From Lineus longissimus (Eukaryota > Nemertea > Pilidiophora > Heteronemertea > Lineidae), in the NCBI RefSeq assembly GCF_910592395.1, contig NC_088313.1:17438437-17502436 (forward strand): DNA of 64,000 nucleotides, written 5' to 3'. Under the pieces are notes generated by a model. The model was given only the letters and a program-made list of their open reading frames with translations. It did no database searches and was not told where the DNA came from. Every line of letters begins with the position of its first letter. Positions within the stretch are counted from its first letter, which is position 1. The translations under genes and the position numbers were made by a program. Shown one piece after another: positions 43,801 through 52,400 of this stretch.

Positions 43801-44482
43801 TCTTCTTTTTCTTTGGCTTCTCCTCTGCAGGCTCGTCTTCTGTCTCCTTCTTACCCTTACCGAAGGACCTCCTGAGACTACCAAACAATGTTGCACTAGC
43901 ACCACTACTTTTGTGGTCATCTGAAACAGATGATGTCCCTTCTGAAGGCTCCGTGGACAGGGTAGACACAGGTCGCTCCTGTTTCTCTCCTTCACGGACC
44001 TCTACAGGTTCATCTGTTGTTTCCGGCCTAGTTTCCTCCTCCGCCGCGGCCGGTGGCGTCGTTTCCTCTCTCTGTGGTTCCATCTCGTGTTTCTCTGCCA
44101 CAGGATCGGCAGAGGGGGCAGCACCTTCAGACTGCACAACGCCTGGTGCCCTCTCCTCCTCGATAGCCTGTGGTTTAGGTTGCTCCTGAGTTAAATACGT
44201 ACCATTCACAACAACAACATTCGGATCACGAAATCTCTCTACCTCTTCTAGTATTCCCGTACTTTCCTCATCCGCATTATCTTTTGTCTCCTTCTTTTCA
44301 CTCTCATCGCCTTGAGGATTTACATCATTGAGTTTACCATCCACACCCCCATGGTTATGCTCCTTTAATTTGCCCTCATCGTAAGTATCCAATTTGCTTG
44401 TGTCAGTTTCGTAATCCTTGTCGTATTCTTTCTTACCGACAGGACCTACGTCTGGTCCAGTGTCCACCGTGACAGGTTCCAT
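31340..44482 (-). CDS. Giant His-rich, basic-aromatic repeat protein, 4,380 residues, single coding exon
   Basis: One frame of 13,143 bases runs from ATG at 44482 to a stop at 31340. An in-frame TAA nine codons upstream (44509-44507) fixes the start. Residues 1-280 are acidic and Glu/Pro-rich. From about 280 to 4,120 there are roughly 36 short basic-aromatic modules. Most read like HKHKFKLPSFHFGKHKHD, separated by acidic stretches and a recurring hydrophobic motif of the type PEIKLVLETPE. N-terminal and C-terminal modules lack His (KIKIFSFKKK; KEKRKSWLFSLGLRKE). Residues 4,209-4,380 look globular, with many aromatics and a CLHC pair. There is no signal peptide or membrane helix, and Cys is very rare, so an intracellular protein is likely. 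The LP-F-F modules recall AHNAK/periaxin repeats, and the basic F-S-F modules recall the MARCKS effector region, but no PDZ or other known domain is visible. Function unknown; scaffold, membrane-cortex or metal-binding roles are inference. Confidence 0.95.
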   Translation of the reverse strand: MEPVTVDTGPDVGPVGKKEYDKDYETDTSKLDTYDEGKLKEHNHGGVDGKLNDVNPQGDESEKKETKDNADEESTGILEEVERFRDPNVVVVNGTYLTQEQPKPQAIEEERAPGVVQSEGAAPSADPVAEKHEMEPQREETTPPAAAEEETRPETTDEPVEVREGEKQERPVSTLSTEPSEGTSSVSDDHKSSGASATLFGSLRRSFGKGKKETEDEPAEEKPKKKKKGKKGRKRKEQPEMPAEPPKEEEKKDEPQEPEAAEPEEKEGKKKRKKKIKIFSFKKKEDEADEKEKPKEDVKPTEAAADVTKEPTTTEMTQPEAAETTPSTEQQEEPMEMKVEAKQPELEHAQEPVQPQEEESILDAIKKIPLETPDQGAVVVVGFETAPAVVQPEPVEVKLEVRESVVDMPEGEEKKDKEKPVEAPEPEEADSSAIEDRLESFKEEMIAAMNADNVEAGVTAGIGIGVSTEEQPTKPKEEEQPKEDEKDHEQVKEEKPVEVKAEADVEAKAGITVDVPTVAVGAALSVDAGVEGADTKGKKKKKRKSKLFSFKKDKTDEQKEKYEKPKDESTNEEHRHARDDQDEDHEHKQKFRLPSFHFGKSKHDKEREAEPEVQLVMAPQVAGSAEVEHDHKHRFKLPSFQFGKHKHDKKETEEGPALERSEEVITNPPRGTIPGPGKPVLEEGERPSEPILEVEVVGETPIVPLESLPEVDFSVKIAPELELEVEEPDIIPAEDKPDKEPRVKLIFEDPNITVETPKPHVSVDVPEPSLAIGGAFGVEKPTEEDKNKPTIEHKASFKLPSFHFGKGKPKKDKKKKKKGKDDKEHPEEDTDDSKEKRKSTTSDDSDHDHKHRFKLPSFHFGGKHKHDKPEKEGDTPTEPEIKLVFETPKAPEPEVTVAVKASADIDKPETEEKERPEDEEDEKPKDDDDQKHKHKIHLPSFGFGKHKHGKGDGEPGTPTEPQEIKLVLDTPEPNVAIEGSGGIDVDIPKVDDGQRPPSVVLVLEKDDHKPDEKDDDHEHKHKFKLPSFGFKKHKHDKEKDDSEGEAVTPTDPGFKVEIDTPEIPDIPEPELDLSIRASADVDVPEVEKPDGDQPETKFVLETPEIPEPGLDADVKVGADVEIPSRPQSEIILVVETPEKPKEKEGGPSSRPVSLLVVEPPEPKDKDKDVKKKSSFRIPSFSFGKKRDKPKVEKRKKDDEDEEEGERKEEEKADDKKDDHEHKHKFKLPSFHFGGKHKHDKPETPDGVDVTVTTPTQPEIKLVHEVPEVPEPELPVVIGASAEVQEPEIEIPEIKEEDQPEIKLVMDVPDLDLSADVKIREKDDEKDDDEDDEKRKSTASDDSDHKHKHKFHLPHFHLGKHKHDEPDVDADVKVDSPTQPEMKLVFEAPEPHVKTPEGDDDEKDHEHKHKFKVPGFHIGGKHKHDKPETPDGVDVAVTTPTEPEIKLVLETPEVPEPEVAVAVEVEPEMPEIKGEVQPEIKLVMDVPDVDFSADVKVREKDEEKDDNKEDKKEKRKSAASDDSDHKHKHKFKLPKFPSFHFGGKHKHGKPDKDAEIKVGASAEPEIKLVLEASKPELKDHEVETPEIAGSDQPEFKLVMDVPQPQVDMPEVENPEVDVPDVDISAGIKVEKKDDKNDKEKRKSTSSDDDGDHKHKHKFKLPSFHFGKHKKWAPDQEKKEGEPAEMKLVLETPEPQVAVEVEKPDVDDKADDGKRHGDKHKFKLPSFGFGKHKHDKPDKEVQIPTGPEVKLVLDTPEIPEVSAEVEPCIEGEKPKAVLPEGPEFELAIETPDVPDIPKPDIPAAGEVIAEVNVPEIPDVDVDTRPQSIVLVLEKEDKPEDNDEDHEHKHKFKLPSFGFKKHKHEGEIEGEVETPTEPELKLVYDVPETGEDGDHEHKHKFKMPGFAFNKHKHGHDDIESPKEEPEFKLVFETPEPKVELDVPDADAQVDIVPKPQAEIAAPEIEVPDTKLVIDVPEPELKVEGSAVIDDIKVAEGEPVVEVDFDKPEPPEISLVFEQPHLEMSKDEKDKRKSTLSADSDREGKKHKFKLPKFPSFHFGKHDKPKKPKGGAVEVETPTEPEIKLVLEAPEPKAEIAGAAEVELPKVNVEEEPEIKLVVDAPKIDFGIDGKGDVQVPEDGEPKDDLKDKRKSTASDDQEPAGKKHRFKMPSFHFGGKNKHSKPKIEKRVKTPAEPEIKLVLEMPDVPQAPEPELDVVVKAAAEVEEPEIEIPEIKGEDQPEIRLVMDVPDVDLSANVKVEEPEIPEIKGEIQPEIKLVMDVPDVDFSADVRVKENEDDEDEEEKRKSTSSDDSDHKHKHKFHLPHFHLGKQKHDKPDVNIDSPTQPEMKLVLEPASPEIAVEASGEVPQPKEKEELEKEGDYEHKHKFHLPHFHLGKHKHDQPDVDAEVKVDAPTEPEIKLVLDAPEPHVAADDDKDDHDHKHKFKVPGFQFGGKHKHDKPETPDVAVESPTTPEIKLVHEVPEFDVEEPEMEIKIKASADVEEPEIPEIKGEVQPEIKLVMDVPEVDLSADVKIREKDDDDEDKKKKRESAASDDSDHKHKHKFKLPKFPSFHFGGKHKHDKPKKEVDVKVKTPDQPEIKLVLETPETQVKDPEIEIPEIKASAEVEEPEIPEIKGEVQPEIKFVMDVPDYDLSADVKVEEPEIPEIKGEVQPEIKLVMDVPEVDLSADVKIREKDDDDEDKKKKRESAASDDGDHKHKHKFKLPKFPSFHFGGKHKHDKPKKEVDVKVKTPDQPEIKLVLETPELQVEEAEVEIPEIKGEAEPDIKLVMDVPDVDLAADVKVEEPEIREIKVSAEFEEPEIPEIKGEVQPEIKLVMDVPDVDLSADVQIREKDDDDEDKKRKRESAASDDSDHKHKHKFKLPKFPSFHFGGKHKHDKPKKEVDVKVKTPDQPEIKLVLETPETQVKEPEIEIPEIKASAEVEEPDIPEIKGEVQPEIKVVMGVPDVDFSADVKLKEKDDDEEDKEGKRKSTSSDDSDHKHRFHLPHFHLGKHKHDKPDVDAEVKVDSPTQPEMKLVLEPPSPELDVEASGEVPQPKEKEDLEKEGDHEHKHKFKLPSFGFHKHDKEAESPKEEPEYKLVFEAPTPKVDVDGPEPHAHADFRKPDVDIEGEAKMEFGLPEPELKFDVPQPEVDVDGDFDGLKIGEGEEVEVVKVSTKFIPEGYEQPEEAVAEREIELPEQPDISLVFDTPEVPELDVTAAVKKPEPEVTLLIETPEVKVDGEPKKKKEKKFRIPSFHFKKQKGEKPDEADKKPDEHKHEHKFKLPSFHLKKHAHEEEKPKEENKEPEESTKEAKPEPEINLVIDAPEVNFPEARIEIEGGIKAPAEPRIEMGVEKPEEPKVEFVAPVEQGDKEPVRFLVREDEEKEKEPDKPKQKGISFSFRLPRSEKKPEVEKRPRPKSADIGAEVEFDRPGRAHSEEPESEDKKDKKKKKHFFSFGFRKDKKPEVEKQVEEKEPSATESVEFKIPEFEGQLVVDTPKVDTVPVVEGPEEPKRPAFELEPEAELGVDVEIVKVSSKFIPEGHEDTKVDVAVRVDEPDKPERSEVEKVVDQIVDDIINETKLKVAGSVVLPKVEVEGEVETEREVEKKADDEDRPKKKVDLPKKRSFLEKIGVRKVPRNKVEDEPEVEGAVGVKVKTPDVDEPLRYFVLEGEQQEHPNNGWSKTDKPKEKDELKPEHKTNNKKEKEKRKSWLVSWGLKKEPHEHEHEKPADAKLVVQRPEVPQPQGEAEIEFDFEFPDSPTVSIPEPSIQVEEDLCLEIRTTPTKPEAPMQEKLVEIPDDHPICSLLDQLRDESPTRESEMSSAGESECFEYRKTPIRLPSLDLPDDMKDDEHVLIVEPGARISLEIPEVKTDKEDEKADSPRDKKDHKHKEPKDKEKRRSWFAKLGFKKEPEGQVEVVVPRVEVPDVEGTIEVSVAPAVESTPSPVEKEHMRYLVIEPDEEKDMEKEEEREKEKEREKEKADEDKLKALEREDKKEPKDKEKRKSWLFSLGLRKEEHPKEAKPEAVPADETEPEVVPQVELHVEAEPNITLESPEIQLVLEGVQSDEEAPKEVKDTKSPKKKKLTPFKIKKRKEKKPKSPKKGKSPKGKTPKKKKGIEDTDEPQTIGVTPEKLQEGPALFIERDEISLADRYAISEGRTPDMSPFKASVEPPCLDIPEVDSDAIVADPILIPRSQQRPLSGESQDENSSKTGTIRLYFNNQNVRDEDRDRPETVVLPINFDEYMTVLLYNPYDEDSQWIEEKGLRSWMGHQKHRIFNVGLKIKRRHDGNGLYVKFKYQDGLYGLTRTYYGDVNIKNLQNGKCLHCSIYTDHDVYIMELNNPPTHQENIMDGKLYRDQFTSGSKSRWDAAITRSHQKVHVVTV
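32170..43680 (-). repeat. Coding repeat array of about 36 basic-aromatic modules
   Basis: The modules number about 36 by eye. About 25 carry the H-K-H-K core before F-[KH]-[LMV]-P-x-F and K-H-K-H after it. Many are preceded by a KRKS[TA][AS]SDDSD string with an Arg-Lys-Ser basophilic site next to an acidic Ser-Asp-Asp casein-kinase-2-like site. Between modules lie Pro/Glu/Asp/Val stretches such as EPEIPEIKGEVQPEIKLVMD. Codon bias of the sense strand leaves long Ser/Leu-rich frames open on the + strand; those are shadows. Confidence 0.9.
35640..37020 (-). repeat. Three tandem near-identical 474-bp units inside the giant gene
   Basis: The marker TCTGGCGTCTTCAC begins at 35760, 36234 and 36708, exactly 474 bases apart (158 codons). 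About 150 bases after each marker are nearly identical between copies, down to silent positions. This points to recent in-frame unequal crossing-over or gene conversion. Assemblies may collapse or expand this stretch. Confidence 0.92.
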
Positions 44483-44577
44483 AAAGTTATTGTAGGGGTA
44501 TCCGAATTAGGAAAGGAAGCCAGCGTGTTGGGCGAGAGTAATAGTTCCAAGTAGATTCAGGAATCTTAGTGCGAACT
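44483..44577 (-). other. 5' UTR part of the giant gene's coding exon
   Basis: A strong acceptor (TTCTATCATTTCAG) ends at 44578 on the - strand, followed by 95 untranslated bases to the ATG at 44482, including the in-frame TAA. This gives the coding exon a clear splice boundary. Confidence 0.65.
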
Positions 44578-45910
44578 CTGAAATGATAGAAGGAGGAATA
44601 TCGTGAGACCATTGTAGGGGGAATTTCATGAAAACTTACTATCTAAACAATTCTTGGGCGCCTGAAAAAGCAATGGTCTGTACATGTATGTAGGACGAAA
44701 TACTTTGGCCACTAATAAGGTATTCTGAAAAGCAAGGAAACTGTAAATTAGAATACATTGATGAATGGCATTGTTGAGCCCTTTGCGACTCACCATTATT
44801 CCATCTTCTAGCCGGCACACAATAACTTACCATATCAACATAGTGTCCGCTTAGATGTGAAGGTTAACATAGGACGTATAGCCTTCGAAAGGGAGGCCAC
44901 TTCAAGAACAAATGGAAACTCAATTCTGCTTAAGTATCGATGGGTTGAAAGGGGTTAAAACGTGCGCATCATTAGCCTGGGTGACTCAATCTATGTGCGG
45001 TTTCTAGAATCTAAACAAGCCCAACCTCAAAACAAGCATACTGATGGTTCCATTGACGTGTACAGCTAATGATTATCGATTTAAGGCGATCACACTCATG
45101 CTATAGATATTCGCAAAGGATGGCAATCACCTTGATATCATATACGCAGTTAATACCTATTAATCTCTCCGAACCACATTCGAAACCTAAGTGCCACTTT
45201 TTCACTACAGTAGCTTAGTTCGCATTGCAAGAAGTGTTTTGCCAGCTACATGCCATATAGCAGGTCTAGAACGAGAAAGGTGGTAAGGAACGCAAGAATG
45301 CCGAAGATGTCAATATGCCAACAATCTGAAACCATTTAGGCTTTAAAGAAATTGAAGTAAAAGTCCATGGGATGTTTTTATGTTCAAATTCAATGCACAT
45401 TGAGCCTTCAACCATCGGTCTTAACGTTAAAAACGACTTGATGTCAGGCATAATATTGAACACCTCAACCACACAAGCAAATCCATTTTTTTTCATAAAC
45501 ATGTCAGCATTAGAGTTATCGCAGGTTGTGGAAGGTTTTCCAGTTTGACTGCCAAAAACACGGTCCACCTGCGAGCTAGCCAGTGAGTCCTGGCTTCCGC
45601 AAACGGTGAGTTATTACTCGTACCTTTCAGCACAAAAATAGAAAACAATAAAAAACAGTTTCAAACCTATACTAGTTTTCAGTATCAAAACCTCTTTTTC
45701 TTCTTCAAAAACTTATTCTTATTTTCCTATCCACATGATATACATGTAAACCGCCACATGATATAGTGTTGACCACTAAATTCTCATCGGTATTGAAAGA
45801 ACAGTACTTTCATACATCACCATACAAAGTAAGGGACTTTCCCAAGGGGACATTTAAAACTGCTTCACTATCACCTTAAACATCATTTGTATTGCTCACC
45901 AAAAATGTCA

Positions 45911-45981
45911 GCACCGCTAGTGTAGTGGTATCATGCAAGATTCCCATTCTTGCGACCCGGGTTCGATTCCCGGGCGGTGCA
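45911..45981 (+). tRNA. tRNA-Gly (anticodon CCC), copy 1
   Basis: The 71-base sequence starting GCACCGCTAGTGTAGTGGTA forms a full cloverleaf. The acceptor GCACCGC pairs with GCGGTGC, the anticodon stem CAAGA/TCTTG holds loop TTCCCAT, and the T arm is CCGGG-TTCGATT-CCCGG. A TTTTT terminator starts three bases after the end. It lies between the inferred first exon and the coding exon of the giant gene, on the opposite strand. Confidence 0.97.
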
Positions 45982-46394
45982 AAGTTTTTGAGAATTTTAA
46001 AATTTTTTATCAATGAGGTTTAAAGAATACTGTACTGTTTTTTTGGAAAATGATGAAGCGTATTTTATATTAGACGAGAAAAATTCAATGGGCTCAATTG
46101 TCTGTGTAATGTGCAGGCTCCGAACCAGGCGTGCAATATGGCGCATAAACAAGGTGCCCAGCCCCAGGACCGCTCAAGCTTATTTTGCACAGATGTTAAC
46201 ATCTACATGTACTCTTTCCCGCTCCTATACCAATCCCAGGTATACGCCCGCCATTGCAAAGTTACCTACTGTGCTCTTCACCCAACCTAATTATTAAACT
46301 CTCAAAAACTTCAAAAACTTGAAAAATCTTCAACTAATTAAACGGTTTCATGCAAAATGAGAAAAAGTGGTAATACATACAAGATTCCATCTAC

Positions 46395-46452
46395 CTTTGG
46401 ATACAGTCCGAGGGCCTACTGCGGGATGGGTTAGGCGAGAGTAAGAGAGTCT
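46395..46452 (-). other. Inferred first, non-coding exon of the giant gene
   Basis: From the initiator-like TCAGACT (A at 46452), 58 bases run to the donor CCAAAG|GTAGAT at 46394. Splicing to 44577 removes about 1.8 kb. No ATG lies in this exon. The link to the giant gene is inferred from orientation and spacing. Confidence 0.45.
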
Positions 46453-46471
46453 GACGCACACCAGCGCGGCG

Positions 46472-46481
46472 CTTATATATA
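46472..46481 (-). promoter_or_regulatory. TATA box of the inferred giant-gene promoter
   Basis: TATATATAAG on the - strand starts 29 bases upstream of the A in the initiator-like TCAGACT. It is embedded in unusually GC-rich flanks (GCGGCCA before, GCGCCGCGC after). The spacing is that of a classical TATA-initiator core promoter. Confidence 0.55.
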
Positions 46482-46499
46482 TGGCCGCAACGCCAAGTT

Positions 46500-49400
46500 C
46501 CTCAAATATTAAACCAAGGTATAGGCTAAAAACCGCGGCTAGATCGTCTTACATCGTAGGCTACAGAGTGGATTTCTCAATGTAGGCTACCTTTAGCTTT
46601 AAGCAATATGCTAGGTTTGAGTGAGCGGATGATGCATACATAATGTTAATCATATTATGTTGATACTCTTATACTGAACGATATCATTATTTCAAATTGG
46701 ACCATGAGCATTTTGGACTGAGTGGTCATGTTCAATCTTTACAGAGTACTTGTCGCCCACTTATCGTCATTGAAGGAATCTTCACAGGCAAAAGGTCGAG
46801 ATGTTACACAGTCACAATGTGTGACACACACGGCTTATTAATACTCTTCAATTTACAGTGGGTCCATTAAGATCTTCTATGTCCAATGAGAAAGCAAAGA
46901 ATGCATTCTCCAAAGCAGCAGTTTGCTCAATACACCTTCCGCAACCTAGAGGTCAAGGATGGAATGCAATTCTTCCACTAATTCTGATTTTAGGACAATT
47001 AAAGCCTTTCGAATTAAATATGTCAAGAAGGCCACCGATTCCAGCCCAAAGAAATGCGTGAAGAGGATCTGGAGCAAGTTATCAGCAGAGTTATCATCAT
47101 CCGCGAGGAGTATAGTATTCAACAGCTGAATGAGATTGGAAAAGTAGCCTGCTTAGAATGCCAACGGTTATCTTATGAAGAAATCACGATACGGTTATAA
47201 AAAAAGAAGCAGTGCACCAGAATGATGTTTGCTGCAAGATTCCCAATGATTGAATTGTGATGCAAAAGATAATTTGTGGCCAACAGGTTCAAAGCAAGGT
47301 AAATCTAGCAACAGGTCAATACAAGGAGAGTGCACCTCCATTTTGTTTTTCTTTTGTATCATTAAGGATCTGGGGCATTCGCGGGCCGATCAACTTCTTC
47401 CAGTGGAACGCTAAGCGCATTACCATGTTATGGATACCGACCGGCGTTCTGCAGGTAAACATTCTGTAAGCGAACTAAGTGTTTTTATGATATACCACTT
47501 TCCGACTAAGAACGCCATCGAGATGCATGCACTGAAACAGTGGTTCATTTGCAACCACCTTATGATTCCATCTACATCTCTCATCTTATTAGTTTGTTTG
47601 GTGGTATTAACACGTACATGATGTACGTGACGCCCTTTGTACATCGCGTACACAATTACATACAGTGTATTGACGACTGAGTGGCAGCACACTATTGAGT
47701 GATACTCGAGGAGCATCTCGAGTTGTGCCATCCTTGAAGCTTTACAGACAACCACACGTGACATGGTGAACCTGCAGTTTATAAGAAAAAAACCCCAGAT
47801 ATTTCTAAACATGTAACTGTATTTGAATATTTTCTGCTGAAAATCCTTTCCACAACTTACGGAACAAGTTCGTCTTTCCTCATATTAGTTAAAAATGCTT
47901 CCAAAGTCCAAATATGGCACACCAAGCAATGAATCTCACCATTTTTGAGGACACCAATATTCACCACAATCAAGGTCAACAATAGTTACCATATATACGC
48001 TATCAAACGAAAATAAGCCGATTAGATACAGTCTGGTATCATCCCATATTGAAGTTCTAGCGGTATTGCCTCCGTAGCCAATCTGGAAGCTGAGCAATGT
48101 CAACACATTGAGGGTCAAGATGTTATCAGTGGCCCCACTCATCGTGCTAGCTGATGTTGTAGAATCACCGACAAAATTCCAGATGTTCAACGACATCTTG
48201 AATGTTGAAAGCCGACCAACCGTAATATCAGCTAAGTGATACATAACTCAATGAAATATTGGGACAAGGAGGCGATAACACGCAGATTGATGGTCTCAGG
48301 CACACAACATGCCAATAAAACTTGATAGATTTTCAGTGCCGGGTCGAATGGCATCGGAATAACATAGGCTCGAGTAGGAAATAGACAATAAGGATAATTA
48401 AATGACGAGAAAAGTTATATTTTTACTTGCTTTCCACTGTTTCATTTAGATTAACGATGGAAAGCGAGCTCAGTTACCATGAGATGTTTCAATATGTTCA
48501 ACAAGGGGTCAAATGGTTTTTTTCGTAATTTCTAAAGAGAGTGTACCAAAGCTGATGATAGACAACGATGATATCTCCCCTCCATTTAATCCATGTGTTC
48601 AGCAGCATTGCAACATGATCAATCGGTAAAGTATAGATGGCCAATTAGATGATCATTCCAACTTATGAATCATATCTCCAAATTGGCATTCCATCAACGA
48701 CTAGAAGGCGCACTTTATAGTGGCATATGTGGGCGAAACTCTCTGTTAACTGTGCTTGCTCAAAGCTACAACTATATAGCCTCTGATCTTGGAAGGCATG
48801 GGGGTCGCTTTTTCTTCTGAAAGCCGATGTGTGGTCTGCTGTAGAAGAATAAAAAGTAACCTAATGGTTCGACCTACGTGGACGCACCACGTCAGACGCC
48901 ATGACAGGTATTAATCGCCGCAATATGACGTTAGTACCAATCTCAAAAAGAAAATCAACCTCGCTCGGGGATCGTATTCTCATGATAAGACAGTGACAAG
49001 CGTACAAAGGAATCTCACTGAAGGCGGGATTTCACATGTAATTTCAGGTGGGCTGCCAACTTCGAACACACTTGATACAAATTACCCAAAGTAAGATCAA
49101 GCAACCATCCATCTTGATTGGATTCTTAATGTAATATCGTGCCTTGCATGAGAGGCTGGCTCCCATTTGTAAGCTTGCATGGGGTAGCCGTTGCAACATG
49201 CAAGTCTAAAAGGTCGGCTGATGGAAGATGCTAATTCTGAGTAGTGTACGAATGATGATTTTTAACCATTTATTGTTGGTGGATGAATTATGTCTAGAAC
49301 TATTCGGCGCTTGGAGTCACCACGATATCGGCCCACAGGCGAGTTTTTGCCAGAACAACCTCCTCGCGTAAGGTAAACGAGGTTGAATGCTTTAAATCAG

Positions 49401-52400
49401 TCATTACGATTTGTGGCTGTCATACATTGACTTTTTCACAATACTGATCGGTCAACTTGAGATATGGCCTACGTTCGAATAATGAGATGATCAGTGAGTC
49501 ACATGCCGCTTTCTTCATCCGTAATATATATCACACCATTGTCTTGCCACATCTTTGCGACGGGAGACACTTACACACACAGCTAAACCTCACGTAGACA
49601 CCACTGTGATACTGCTTTATTTAGCCATGCCACCGCATATATCATTGCCTCATCCACTCGACGGCTACATGTACGTTAGCAACGGGAGACGCACGCTAAC
49701 CCTCCTGACCTCCCCACATCATTGTGGTAGATACCACTGTGTCAGACCCAGACACGGGCGACTATCGATCAGTGATATACACGTCAGACACACGGCTCAT
49801 TTAACGCTTTGGATACTTCTGGGGGTACAGTGACTACGGAAACTGACGTTTGTTCGGATCGTAATTTGTTTGTAGATCATAAGATAAGAGAGGTAAAGGA
49901 GCCGTTCGGTAGTAAATCTGGCAAGGATCACGCCGCATCAGTCGTTTCAGAAATTATTTTATGCAAAAAACATTGGGCAACTTGTAAATCAGATATGAGA
50001 TAACGTCAGCACCGTCAATTGCTGATGAATGCTTCTGATATCAAGAAATATCGTCCCGCGATTAATTTTTTTCTTGATTTGGTTTCTGAAATTATGCCAG
50101 TTATACGCCATGGTGACTTGGGTACAACCCCGGGTACCTAGAACGCGGATTAAAGAAGCTTTAATGTACAAGATAGAATTAACGATGAATATAAGAAATA
50201 ATAACCCATAAAACTGATTTGTCTTATTGATTTTGGACTATATTTCCTCCTCTGACCTACATGTATTTGTATTCGAGCTAAGCGGTCCAGCTAGTAGACC
50301 AATACTTCGTCCCCAAAAGTACAGCGTATAGTGGATCGAGGCAATATAATGGGCTATCCAGCTAGCTGCTCTGCCTCCAGAGTAGTGGAGAGCGCAAATG
50401 TCATTCTCTATTCTGATATTTATATTGCCAATTAAACACAATGCATGGTGTGAGTCACGGTCCTTGATAAATTGTTATCCATTCTCGCAAGAGGCGGAAT
50501 GATGTAACTAACGATGACTGGTTCAATTTGAGTCTCAGAGGTGCAAATTGCTGTAAGATATTTAATTAGTGCCACGCAAGCATGAAATGGTTTTCATCTT
50601 CGATTTGTAAATTGTTTTAAGCATTAACAACAGAACACGTGGTGTTATTCTAAAGTGCATGTAACCGTATTGCCAAAAGTCGCTGGCTCGCTAAGCAGTT
50701 GCATCATCTTGGCTCAAACATTCACCATCTTAGCCCATTTTTCTTTCCTGGGGTTTTCCTGCGTAAACCAGTATTGCAGATGTTGTGACCAACGTACGTA
50801 CGATGATCCCTTTACTCTAAGGTGATCCTGACCAACCCATTGCGTATAGGTCCTCATGGACATTGGCTGTTTTAAGAAGTATTCTCCTACCCCGTCATCG
50901 AGCGACTAAGTTGGCGATAGCAATTTGGTAGTTTTTTTTGGTTTGACAATTGCCATGGCTGCGTTGGGAATAGTTTTTACTTCAATGCGATATGTTTATC
51001 ATATTACCACGTCGTTTAATCAGAATTAATTCGAGGTACGGGATCGGCCCGCGCAGAAGTGGCCCATGGCACTTAGGCGATTTTTCAGCAGATACATCAA
51101 AGTACATGTAGTAGTAATTTTGGCGTTTTGGCAAAACTTACCATATAGTCGAGAAAAGGTATCTGATAGTACACCACACATACTGTACACCAAATGTCAC
51201 AGTGCTTTTCAATAAAACCAAAGTTCACAGTTAGAATGTTGTCTAATGCTCGTATCCTATATGAAGCTTTTATGAGTTCTTACTAAGCAAACATCGTTAC
51301 ATGCCAAAGGCTTATTTCCTTCGATGCATACTACCAAATATATAACATAAACAGCAATCAATATTTCATGTGTACCTAAACAGCCTGGAAGACATTGGGG
51401 AGATCGGAGAAATATTGGAAATTTCATATACAGTTGTATTCAGGGAAGCGCCATGTTTATTAATATCAAAAAGCCAGCTGTTACTGTAGACTGCATTGTA
51501 CAAAAGGCTAGTTCCGATCGTGTCCTGAAATAATATTATGGCCCGCATTCAGGTTAGGAAAAATAACATGGCTGTAGTTCCACACAGAAGCCTTGGCGAT
51601 AAAATGTTCCCAGTAGCATTTCTACTGTTTTTACGTCAGTTTGGGCCCTTCAATATAAGTGTTGGCGTTATGTAAGTCTTTCCATTGACAGGGAAATGTC
51701 AAGTTTAGAGTATTTTGAACGAACGCTTAACGGTCTCACTACATGATACATCATACATGTAGTGTAACGCCTGTCTTGTCTTGTGAGCGAGGACACGGGC
51801 TGATCAGCATAGTAATCCCAATGATGTCACCATCTAAGAATAAAGTGATTTGCATTAGCCGATCCATTTTGCATTCTGCACGTTGAGGTTGACGGAGCGC
51901 CAACTGGAAGGCTAATCAGTTGTCTGGCACGGCTGCTGGCTGTGGAATACTGATTTCTGATTTCCATTTTTTACCGATCTGTATATTTGAGAGGTGGAAA
52001 ATATCATTATCTATTCTGGAATCCTATGCATGAGTTCGTGTATATTCTGTATTGCATTATGAACATGTAGATGTTATCTATGTGGGAGTGGTTGAGGCTG
52101 CTGGTGCAGCGCTGTTGTACAATACCCAATGAAAAGAACATGAAACGCCGCGACTAACCTCCGAACTATTTTTTTGAGGAAAAACGAGAGAAAGTACTTC
52201 ACATATTGCCAACATTCGCCAGAAACATAAATTCAACTGCTTCCACACTGAATTCCAAACATTGCCACCAAACAGCATCACGCACGAGTATATTATGCCC
52301 TCAAAATGTTACTGAGCCTTAATGCAAACATCCGACTGCTTCGCTGCTTTCTTTCCGGTGAGAGATGAATTGAAAACAATTCTGAAATGGTCCACTTAAA

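Noticed and set aside
45266-45568. Reverse 100-codon frame between the tRNA-Gly and the giant gene
   Set aside because: No recognisable domain; lies in the inferred first intron of the giant gene with no good splice sites around it.
46858-47200. Patch with protein-like pieces in several frames, first suspected to be a processed pseudogene
   Set aside because: No continuous similarity to any protein I could name; stops in every frame.
47936-48244. Reverse 102-codon frame
   Set aside because: Reasonable composition but no motif, no clear splice borders and no neighbours.
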